Positions 7,927-13,886 of a DNA stretch of 20,394 nt are shown in pieces. The stretch's first letter is position 1, and each line of letters starts with the position of its first letter. The notes under the pieces were generated by a model that saw only the letters and a program-made list of their open reading frames with translations, did not search any database and had not been told where the DNA came from. Both the position numbers and the translations under genes were made by a program. Source of the stretch: a virus; the IMG/VR virus record IMGVR_UViG_3300031578_004030, positions 1 to 20,394 of that record. One strand, written 5' to 3'.

Positions 7927-7936
7927 GTGTTACTCC
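7927..7936 (-). promoter_or_regulatory. Ribosome-binding site of kinase gene
   Basis: Leftward GGAGTAACAC lies directly before ATG 7926 and matches ten bases of the site before the exonuclease GTG, suggesting a repeated or duplicated translation-initiation cassette. Confidence 0.65.
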
Positions 7937-7954
7937 AGGTGCAAATTGTTGATG

Positions 7955-10684
7955 CTAATCTTTGATGCGAAGTCGACCGTTGACACAGATGTACGGCGAT
8001 CCAGTTTCGTCCTCTACCGAAGTCCATGAGATATTGCCGACGAAACGTTTGTTGTCAGTGGAGGCCCCTACCGGTGTGTCCGAAGGCATCCCACGCGAGA
8101 CTTTGATCTTGCTCCACTGATACCGTTCCTCGGGGTCCAACCACTCAATGAACTTCTCGTAGAACTCGGCAAAGAGAATCTTCACGCCGGGGGCCGAGTG
8201 GCATTGATCCCGGACAAAACTCTCCAGTTGCGTGCGTTGCATATCCTCTGACTGCTGCTTTTTGATGGTGTCAACCACAGGCAGTCGTAAACGTCCTTGC
8301 ACTTTTGGAAGCTCCAAATTGTGCAACGTATGCATGAAGTGAGGCCCCTCGGCTTCAAGTGCCTTCATCAAGATGGACTTTGGTATTTCCTGGTCAGGTT
8401 GGAGATCGGGGACTTCGATGACGGTGATTCGTGTGTCGCCCGGGAAGACCGGGCAGTTCTTCTGGTCGTTTGCCATCATCATCATGTGTAACGTATTCGG
8501 CTGGGGGTAGGCGTCCGTTCGCATCCGGCGAATCCAGAGGGTCTTCGCCGTAGTCCATTCCTTCATTCTGGGATAGGCATACGGGCTACGAGCGATGTCG
8601 GACTCTTCGATGTAGGCGACCACTGCATTGGCCAGTTCCCCATTGAAGCCACTCTGGTTTGTTAGCGACCTCTCAGCGGAGACGACACCACCGGTGGTCA
8701 GGGAAGCCAAGGCTTCGTGGAAGATCGACTTGCCACAGTCTTGGTTGCCAAAGAAGAAGAGGAACGGAAGCGGCTCGAATGGATCACGGAAGCAACAGGC
8801 AATCCATGCAAGGCCGTACTCTGCGCCGGTGCGGATGTTGGCCTCTTGTGCCCACTTGAGACCGTTGATTTCATGGTCCAGGTCACGAAAACAGTGGTGT
8901 AGGAGCAGGTCCCAATGGGGGTGATGTGGGTGTTCATCACTTGCCAGGGTTGCTGTCTCGTGGGCGTACTGCGGGCAGTTGTAATTCCACTGGCGGTTAC
9001 CGGGGTACTCATCACTGAACGGGTGATTGATCAACCTCCATGGTCTGTCGATGCATCTCCCGAGGATCACTTCTGCTTCACCTTTGGGGTGGCCATGCTG
9101 CTGGAGCCACATCTTGCAGTCGGACGCCGTGCATCGTCCCCAGTTCTCGCCGGTATCCTCAATGAACCAACCCGCTGTGTCTCCAGTGGAGGTGTTCAGC
9201 CGTCGAAGACGATCATCATACTCGGCCCCACTAAGGTCGTCCTCGTTCTTTTCCGTTTTCACGTCAAACACTCTTTCCCAGTAGCCACCACGAACCTTCG
9301 CCCAACCTTCGCCCGGTTTCGGGTCTTCCTTCTCCTGACTCATCCGCATGACTAGGCGGCCGTCTTTGCTTGGGCGAAGGACCGCCTCGCGAAAAAGGAA
9401 CTTCTCGTCAAGGGCAATGTCAGGGCTGCCCAACGTCCGGGCAACCTCAATGGCGTACTTGGCTTTGTCAAACTGGTAGCCCTTGTTGTCGGCCAGTTCG
9501 GCACCACCCTTGGCGCGAGACGCCGTGACGAAGTCGGGGTCGTGGTTGAACAGGCAGGTCGTCCATCCCTCACCATCCTGCTGCCAGGTGGCGTCCTCAT
9601 TGATCCCCTGACCGAAGCGGTAGACTTTCCAGGCTCCGTTCCGCAGGGGGAACGCGAAGCAGTTGGGTTCCGATGGGTTCGAGCCACGGGAGTTGGTGAT
9701 GAAGAAACCCTTCAGACCGAGCTTGACACGGGCATCCTCATCCAGGGTCAGCATCTGAAAGGCACAGGTGTGGGTCTGGAGCAAGTGGTGATCCTGAATC
9801 CACACCGTGGAGAAGCCACTCTGGGCCAACCAGTCGATGGTGTCCTTGTGGGTCTCGTCCAAGTTGATGACCGGCCTCGCAGACGCCAGTTGATCGAACG
9901 GGTCTTGCTCGATATCATCGAGGCCGTTTACACGCACCTTGGTCCGACGCCGGCTGACCACTTCGACGTGGTCCTTCCAGTTGGCAGGGAGATCATCGAC
10001 CGTGAGAATCTTCTCAGCCGGCTTCAGGAGGGCGAGACCTTTATTCTCCTGGGTCAACTTGCGGTGCCAGAACCACATGATCGATCCGCAGCAGTCGATC
10101 TGCCGGGAGAAGTCGAAGCCGGTCTCCTGAGTCATCATCCCCAGGACGCAGCGGGCAAGGGCGGCATGCTCCGTGTGATTCGCCGTGGGAATGCTGTCCA
10201 GGAGGACATAGAGGTGGATTCCCTTGCCTCCGGTGGATCGCCGCACTTCGGTGTAGGGCAGGTCTTCGGCCGCTCTCTGGACCTCTGCGAGCTTCTCATC
10301 GGTGATCCCAACACCTCTGGCATGGCCCGTAATGGCGTCGAAGTCGAAGCCTACCCACAGGCTGACTCTGTTCCGCCAATGCCAACCCGTGGTCCCGATC
10401 CCTTCAGCGTGAAGCTCCAGGGGCCAGGACAGCTTGTAGTCCTTGAACTCGGGCTCATCATAGGCGTTCTTCGGGATTCGCAGGTTCCAATACTGATACG
10501 TGCCGGTGTCCCAGGTGGCCCGCTTCCCGGCCACCGGCTCGCTGTTGCCAGCCGCCACGTTGATCTGGGTCTCCAGGTCTGTGCCGTGCTCCAGAAAGCG
10601 GTCAAGAAGGTCTTGGCCAGGATGTTCGCCTCGGCGCCCCTTCAGGAAGTCCACGAGGGCTTTGGTAATGAACTTCGTTGGCAT
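7955..10684 (-). CDS. Primase-helicase: AEP-like primase plus SF3 helicase (909 aa)
   Basis: Start ATG 10684 has AAGGAG six bases upstream and is the first gene of the leftward operon. Residues ~100-210 show primase-like motifs: VGFDFDAITGH (Asp114, Asp116 for metal) and GGKGIHLYV (His157), as in archaeo-eukaryotic-type primases and LigD polymerase domains. Residues 640-760 form a superfamily 3 helicase: Walker A GNQDCGKS (646-653), Walker B VVAYIEESD (Glu693, Glu694), and motif C MMMMANDQKN with Asn739 and an arginine at 752 as possible finger. The architecture resembles poxvirus D5 and phage P4 alpha-type proteins, which unwind DNA and prime synthesis. The ~400-residue linker has scattered cysteines. 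Primase activity is less certain than helicase. Confidence 0.87.
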   Translation of the reverse strand: MPTKFITKALVDFLKGRRGEHPGQDLLDRFLEHGTDLETQINVAAGNSEPVAGKRATWDTGTYQYWNLRIPKNAYDEPEFKDYKLSWPLELHAEGIGTTGWHWRNRVSLWVGFDFDAITGHARGVGITDEKLAEVQRAAEDLPYTEVRRSTGGKGIHLYVLLDSIPTANHTEHAALARCVLGMMTQETGFDFSRQIDCCGSIMWFWHRKLTQENKGLALLKPAEKILTVDDLPANWKDHVEVVSRRRTKVRVNGLDDIEQDPFDQLASARPVINLDETHKDTIDWLAQSGFSTVWIQDHHLLQTHTCAFQMLTLDEDARVKLGLKGFFITNSRGSNPSEPNCFAFPLRNGAWKVYRFGQGINEDATWQQDGEGWTTCLFNHDPDFVTASRAKGGAELADNKGYQFDKAKYAIEVARTLGSPDIALDEKFLFREAVLRPSKDGRLVMRMSQEKEDPKPGEGWAKVRGGYWERVFDVKTEKNEDDLSGAEYDDRLRRLNTSTGDTAGWFIEDTGENWGRCTASDCKMWLQQHGHPKGEAEVILGRCIDRPWRLINHPFSDEYPGNRQWNYNCPQYAHETATLASDEHPHHPHWDLLLHHCFRDLDHEINGLKWAQEANIRTGAEYGLAWIACCFRDPFEPLPFLFFFGNQDCGKSIFHEALASLTTGGVVSAERSLTNQSGFNGELANAVVAYIEESDIARSPYAYPRMKEWTTAKTLWIRRMRTDAYPQPNTLHMMMMANDQKNCPVFPGDTRITVIEVPDLQPDQEIPKSILMKALEAEGPHFMHTLHNLELPKVQGRLRLPVVDTIKKQQSEDMQRTQLESFVRDQCHSAPGVKILFAEFYEKFIEWLDPEERYQWSKIKVSRGMPSDTPVGASTDNKRFVGNISWTSVEDETGSPYICVNGRLRIKD

Positions 10685-10708
10685 GGATTCTCCTTCGCGA
10701 AAATTGAC

Positions 10709-10749
10709 GTACTATTCATACAGTACAAACGCGAGCCACAAAATGCGCC
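10709..10749 (-). repeat. Left arm of outward-facing inverted repeat (promoter/operator)
   Basis: Core 10714-10749 matches the reverse complement of 10908-10943 at 35 of 36 positions, and the match extends to 10709 with a one-base gap. Read leftward it contains GCGCATTTTGTGG, then TTTGTACTGTATGAAT. GTACT-N8-AGTAC (10709-10726) is a small dyad. A weak sigma70-like reading is TTGTGG with TATGAA, spacing 15. It ends 24-30 nt before the primase-helicase ATG. Confidence 0.8.
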
Positions 10750-10907
10750 TCGGAAAAGATTCTTAGGTTACTTCCGGAAATGGACAGAAGTTTTGCCATA
10801 ACCCCAATGCATATCATGGTTTAGAGGCAGGAAGTATCGAAGTATCCATTTCGGATGGCCCCATTAAATTCCTCACAATCAGAATTCCGAGAAATTTATT
10901 TTGTGGG

Positions 10908-10947
10908 GGCGCATTTTGTGGCTCTCGTTTGTACTGTATGAATGTAC
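10908..10947 (+). repeat. Right arm of outward-facing inverted repeat (promoter/operator)
   Basis: Rightward copy of the element, differing from the left arm at one base in the 36-bp core. Candidate hexamers are TTGTGG (10916-10921) and TATGAA (10937-10942), with a short 15-nt spacer, so a host sigma70 promoter is only tentative. The dyad is GTAC-N9-GTAC (10931-10947). The ParB-like ATG follows 31 nt later. Confidence 0.8.
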
Positions 10948-10977
10948 GCGGTATGAAAGAGCCCACATGACAGCGAG

Positions 10978-11853
10978 ATGGATGACGAACTTCGCAGACT
11001 ACCAATCGACCAACTCGTGAAGCCCTGGGTTCTACTGAGGCCGGTGGACCGGCATTCAGTCGAGTTCGCGGAGATGAAGGACTCGATCGCGGCGAAAGGA
11101 TTTCTTGCCTCGATCGCGGCCAGACCGTGTAAACGCCGTCCCGGCACATTCGAGATCATCGACGGCATGTGGAGGTGGTCATGCGCCAAGGAAATCGGGT
11201 TGGCCACCATACCCACGATCGTCAAGCACGGCATCACGGATGAAGATGTCCTGAGCCTGCAAATCCAGGCGAATGCGATTCGTCCGGAGACCAAGCCGTG
11301 TGATTTCGCACGGCAGTTGAAGAGGATTCAGAAGGCGCATCCTGGGATCACCATGTCGCAGGTCGCTGTGATGATCTCGAAGTGTCCTGCTTGGGTGCGC
11401 CAACAACTGGGTTTGCTGAATCTGAACCCTGCCCAACAGAAGATGGTCGATCGTGGGGAAATCTGTCTCCAGAACGCTTACATGCTGTCAAAGATTCCAT
11501 CCCATCTTCGCAAGCACCATGTTGAACAAGCGAAGACGGCACCAGCAAAAGCGTTCCATGCTCTCGCAGCTAGTGTGATCAAACAGTACATGGAGGCCGT
11601 CCGGCAAGGAAAGCTGGATGCCTTCTTCACGGACGACTTTGAACCACAAGTCTATCTGCGATCTCTCAAGGAAGTCCAGGACGAATTCCGGACTCAAACG
11701 GATGGTCCTCTACTTGTCGCCGCCGAGAACTGCAAAACGCCAGTAGATGGATGGATGGCGGCCCTTCGATGGGCATTGCACCTCGACCGCCAAAGTGTGG
11801 AAGAACAGGAACACGCTGCGCGGGCACGAGCCCGTCAGAAGTGGGAATCCTGA
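10978..11853 (+). CDS. ParB-like DNA-binding protein (291 aa)
   Basis: Start ATG 10978 is the first codon compatible with the full domain, although the ribosome-binding site is poor. Residues ~5-85 form a ParB N-terminal domain: LRRLPIDQLVKPW, a MKDSIAAKGF helix, and IDGMWRWSCAKEIG, matching the DGxRRxxAAxxxG box of the family, where ParB proteins bind and hydrolyse CTP. A helix-turn-helix follows at ~124-147 (ITMSQVAVMISKCPAWVRQQL) and then LNLNPAQQKMVDRGEI. The box is altered (MWRW for HRRW). The C-terminal ~120 residues are not recognised. No ParA ATPase is in the window. It could be a phage partition protein, a transcription regulator, or a ParB-fold nuclease; the inverted repeat upstream is a natural candidate target. 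Confidence 0.82.
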   Translation: MDDELRRLPIDQLVKPWVLLRPVDRHSVEFAEMKDSIAAKGFLASIAARPCKRRPGTFEIIDGMWRWSCAKEIGLATIPTIVKHGITDEDVLSLQIQANAIRPETKPCDFARQLKRIQKAHPGITMSQVAVMISKCPAWVRQQLGLLNLNPAQQKMVDRGEICLQNAYMLSKIPSHLRKHHVEQAKTAPAKAFHALAASVIKQYMEAVRQGKLDAFFTDDFEPQVYLRSLKEVQDEFRTQTDGPLLVAAENCKTPVDGWMAALRWALHLDRQSVEEQEHAARARARQKWES

Positions 11854-11906
11854 GTTCACACTCGTCTCTTTTCCAATTCTATTCTCTTGTTTCAAGGTGT
11901 GTAAGT

Positions 11907-12641
11907 ATGTCGAAAGAAACTGCGCTCGTCCCTGTTGATTTCACCCAGCTTCCCGCTACCCAACGTGGTGACGACAAAGCATACGGTGAACTGTCCCAGG
12001 GCAACGAGTTCCTTGGCCGCCTCCAGCTTTTCTCCAAGGGTGGTGCGATCAACAAGGGCCTCATCAAGCCCGGCCACTGGGGAATCCCTGAGAGTGATGA
12101 AGACATCATCGATCTCGGTGTGAGCATCGATTGCTTGGTGCTCGCTCGACGGCCCAAGGCCCTCGATATGAGCGACAAGGACGCCATCATCGGTAACTAC
12201 GACATGGAGTCGGATGAGTTCAAACGGATCGCCGATGCATCAGCGGGCCAGGACTCCGGTTGCATGTATGGCCCGAGCTTCCTCGTCCTGGAGCGGTCGT
12301 CCGGCCGCCTCCTGGAGTATTTCTGTGGCACCAAGAGCACCCGCTCCGAAGCCAAAAAAATCTACCCCTACCTGCCGCTGACCGCACAGGACATCGTCGC
12401 CAGGAAGCTGGCCGCCGACACGGAGCCGCACGCCCCGCTGCCCTTCACCATGAAGACCAAGCTGGTCGAACGGAAGCATTTCTCCTGGCACGTCCCGGTG
12501 GTCCTGAAGTGCTCGACGCCATTCAAGGCCTTGCCCGAGATGGCCGTGATTGTCAAGGAAATCGAGCGGTTCATCAATCCTCCAGCGGACGGCGTTGAGA
12601 AGGTTCCGGAGAAGGAAGCCGGCAAGCGCCGAGCCCGCTGA
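11907..12641 (+). CDS. Conserved-looking phage protein of unknown function (244 aa)
   Basis: Start ATG 11907 (MSKETALVPVDF) has AAGG about 9 nt upstream; a longer in-frame opening at 11751 lies inside the ParB-like gene and is rejected. Notable segments are FLGRLQLFSKGGAINKG, GHWGIPESDEDIIDLG, LARRPKALDMS, DSGCMYGPSFLV and FTMKTKLVERKHFSWHVPVV. The mixed alpha/beta composition without signal or membrane segments suggests a soluble protein, and the C terminus is charged (EKEAGKRRAR). The sequence looks like a family I have seen uncharacterised in phage genomes, but I cannot name it. Position between ParB-like and helicase genes hints at a DNA-related role, for example nucleic-acid binding; this is inference. 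A terminator follows. Confidence 0.75.
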   Translation: MSKETALVPVDFTQLPATQRGDDKAYGELSQGNEFLGRLQLFSKGGAINKGLIKPGHWGIPESDEDIIDLGVSIDCLVLARRPKALDMSDKDAIIGNYDMESDEFKRIADASAGQDSGCMYGPSFLVLERSSGRLLEYFCGTKSTRSEAKKIYPYLPLTAQDIVARKLAADTEPHAPLPFTMKTKLVERKHFSWHVPVVLKCSTPFKALPEMAVIVKEIERFINPPADGVEKVPEKEAGKRRAR

Positions 12642-12668
12642 GCAACTTTTTGCCCTTTTTCTGAAGTT

Positions 12669-12690
12669 CCCCGACAAAACGGGGCGTTTC
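12669..12690 (+). terminator. Intrinsic terminator after the unknown phage gene
   Basis: CCCCG (12669-12673) pairs with CGGGG (12680-12684) around ACAAAA, followed by CGTTTCTT. The stem is short but GC-rich. It begins 28 nt after the stop and separates that gene from the structured RNA region. Confidence 0.65.
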
Positions 12691-12726
12691 TTGTCTAAGT
12701 CTAGATAGAGGGCAACACAAATGCAT

Positions 12727-12864
12727 CGACCTGCTGGATTAGTTTCTAGGGCGAGTCCTGTCCAAGGGAACCCAGCGTAGGTGTGCCTTGGTCTCAATCT
12801 GTTTGTATTCCCTTGTGCGACGGCAAAAGGACTCACAGATGAAGGGGACGCTGGGAGCAGGTCG
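12727..12864 (+). ncRNA. Putative pseudoknotted structured RNA, class unknown
   Basis: Four exact complementary pairs occupy this 138-nt non-coding stretch. P1: 12727-12735 with 12856-12864 (9 bp, CGACCTGCT/AGCAGGTCG). P2: 12753-12759 with 12828-12834 (7 bp). P3: 12763-12770 with 12808-12815 (8 bp, CAAGGGAA/TTCCCTTG). P4: 12771-12778 with 12848-12855 (8 bp, CCCAGCGT/ACGCTGGG). P2 and P3 are nested inside P1; P4 starts directly after the P3 5' strand and closes directly before the P1 3' strand, crossing P2 and P3, so it makes a pseudoknot. Small hairpins may fill the joins (12779-12788; 12816-12825). TTTT follows P1. Strand is inferred from the flanking genes. It may be a free RNA or a leader of the small peptide gene 26 nt downstream. 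I matched no known riboswitch or ribozyme. Confidence 0.65.
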
Positions 12865-12889
12865 TTTTCATTCAACCTGAGGTAATCCG

Positions 12890-13021
12890 ATGAAGATCAT
12901 TTCGTTTGTCTTGAAGTCCAAGTGGACTTACGTGATCGCCCTGGCTTTGGGTGGGCTCATCAGTGGAAGCACTTACTCCGATCGGATCGTGCAAGCGATC
13001 CAGACATTGATCGGCCCGTAA
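12890..13021 (+). CDS. Small single-span membrane peptide (43 aa)
   Basis: ATG 12890 follows GAGGT at good spacing (GAGGTAATCCG). The peptide begins MKIISFVLKSK, then has a hydrophobic stretch WTYVIALALGGLISG of about 15-18 residues, and ends DRIVQAIQTLIGP. This pattern fits one inner-membrane helix with a basic N-terminal flank. It is too short for family assignment. It lies between the structured RNA and a strong terminator, so RNA and peptide may form one transcription unit. Possible roles include a membrane-acting phage peptide, a toxin-like peptide or a holin-like peptide; none is shown. Confidence 0.65.
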   Translation: MKIISFVLKSKWTYVIALALGGLISGSTYSDRIVQAIQTLIGP

Positions 13022-13053
13022 GTTCAATCCTAGTCAACGCGAGCATCCGACTG

Positions 13054-13093
13054 GGCCGGCAGTGGCTCGACGCCACTGTCGGCCTTTTTCTTT
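13054..13093 (+). terminator. Strong intrinsic terminator
   Basis: A 13-bp stem (13054-13066 with 13072-13084, one G-U) around TCGAC is followed by TTTTTCTTT. It ends the RNA/small-peptide unit 33 nt after the stop codon. Confidence 0.92.
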
Positions 13094-13141
13094 GGAGGCC
13101 TGCTCAGGGGCTTAGTACCTGTGACTGACGAGTGAACAACC

Positions 13142-13666
13142 ATGAATCCAAGCGCAATCCTAATCCAACAACCAGCAGTCGATTGGTCGACGTTTCTTGA
13201 TCTCGCTGACCAGGCACTCGGGTACAGCCCGAGCGCGGCGTCGGACGCGAGTGGTATCCAATTGCACGATGCTGAGAAGTTCATGTCCTGCCTGGCAGCC
13301 ATGAAGGACCAGAATGCGCCGGTCGGTTTACCACCACATCTGATGACGCATGTGTCCTTCAGCATACTGGTTGGAGCCAACAATCGAGACATGCAGGATA
13401 TCCTGGAATACTGTTCCGGGATGCCGTTCGTGATCGCCAACACGATCGTGCGTGGTGTCCAGATCGCCGTGGTCACTGGCACCCTGGCTCAGTGGCGGGT
13501 CGCCGTTATCTCCGGTTGCCAGTTTTCTGTTGATTCGATGGTTCGCGCCCTCTTCAACCATATTCTCAGTCTCTTTGAGGCTGTCAACCTGAGTGTTTGG
13601 AAAGACTGCGAACGGAAGGAGTCTGGGGCTACCTTCCTACTGGAAGACCACAGGGGTCGCCTATGA
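13142..13666 (+). CDS. Hypothetical phage protein (174 aa)
   Basis: ATG 13142 has only a weak purine-rich site upstream (GACGAGTGAAC). The protein is soluble-looking, with several amphipathic helices: an N-terminal half MNPSAILIQQ...LADQALGYSPS, then HLMTHVSFSILVGANN, MPFVIANTIVRGVQIAVVTG and FNHILSLFEAVNLS. No catalytic motif is recognised. The stop overlaps the next ATG (ATGA, 13663-13666), which indicates translational coupling to the DUF2061 membrane protein and a possible shared role. Confidence 0.7.
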   Translation: MNPSAILIQQPAVDWSTFLDLADQALGYSPSAASDASGIQLHDAEKFMSCLAAMKDQNAPVGLPPHLMTHVSFSILVGANNRDMQDILEYCSGMPFVIANTIVRGVQIAVVTGTLAQWRVAVISGCQFSVDSMVRALFNHILSLFEAVNLSVWKDCERKESGATFLLEDHRGRL

Positions 13667-13884
13667 AAAACACCAGCCGAGCACAGAGGTCCCTGATGAA
13701 GGGGTTGAGTTGGGAGAGCTTCTCCTACTTCCTCACGATACTCATCACCTACTGGTATCTCCACAGCTTCAGTACCAGCGTTAAGCTCACCAGCACCCTC
13801 TTCATCATCAAGATCATCTTCTTCTATTTCCACGAACGCATCTGGCACCAGATCAAGTGGGGAAAGATCACTGGCAAGGAATAA
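13663..13884 (+). CDS. DUF2061-family small membrane protein (73 aa)
   Basis: Start at ATG 13663, overlapping the upstream stop; an in-frame ATG at 13597 lies inside the upstream gene. The protein matches the DUF2061 pattern: basic N terminus with RSLMKGLSWE, a first hydrophobic span FLTILITYWYL, a second span LFIIKIIFFYF, and the family-typical ending HERIWHQIKWG. Members are short predicted inner-membrane proteins of unknown function, so full length is normal here. They are mainly known from cellular genomes; presence in a phage-like operon is unusual. Confidence 0.85.
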   Translation: MKNTSRAQRSLMKGLSWESFSYFLTILITYWYLHSFSTSVKLTSTLFIIKIIFFYFHERIWHQIKWGKITGKE

Positions 13885-13886
13885 CC

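Larger units (their letters stand above)
10685..10977. promoter_or_regulatory. Divergent operon control region
   Basis: This 293-nt gap separates the leftward primase operon from the rightward ParB-like gene. It is flanked by two inverted copies of a ~36-bp sequence, each pointing outward and ending about 30-35 nt from its start codon. The central 158 nt is more AT-rich on its right side and holds small palindromes (TTCCGGAA near 10773; ATGCAT at 10807-10812) and a repeated AGTATC (10833 and 10841). It probably contains both promoters and operator sites. A replication origin is possible given the neighbours, but nothing proves it. Confidence 0.75.

Noticed and set aside
9542-10801. 419-codon open frame on the plus strand opposite the primase-helicase
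   Set aside because: It is antisense to a gene with clear helicase motifs, has no recognisable domain, and starts without a ribosome-binding site; a by-product of codon bias.
10704-11294. Short leftward and rightward frames in the divergent region that share the peptide FIQYKREPQNAP
   Set aside because: The shared peptide is only the translation of the inverted-repeat arms; no start signals support these frames.
12771-12785. CCAGCGTAGG resembles part of the TPP riboswitch consensus
   Set aside because: The other conserved TPP boxes and its helix arrangement are absent; a chance match.
12763-12855. The P3/P4 arrangement loosely recalls HDV-like ribozymes
   Set aside because: The segment between the strands is too long and lacks recognisable L3 and J4/2 catalytic patterns; P2 and P1 are also unexplained by that fold.
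12240-12875. 211-codon leftward frame across the unknown phage gene and the RNA region
   Set aside because: It is antisense to a better supported gene, has no Shine-Dalgarno, and crosses the paired RNA segments and a terminator.
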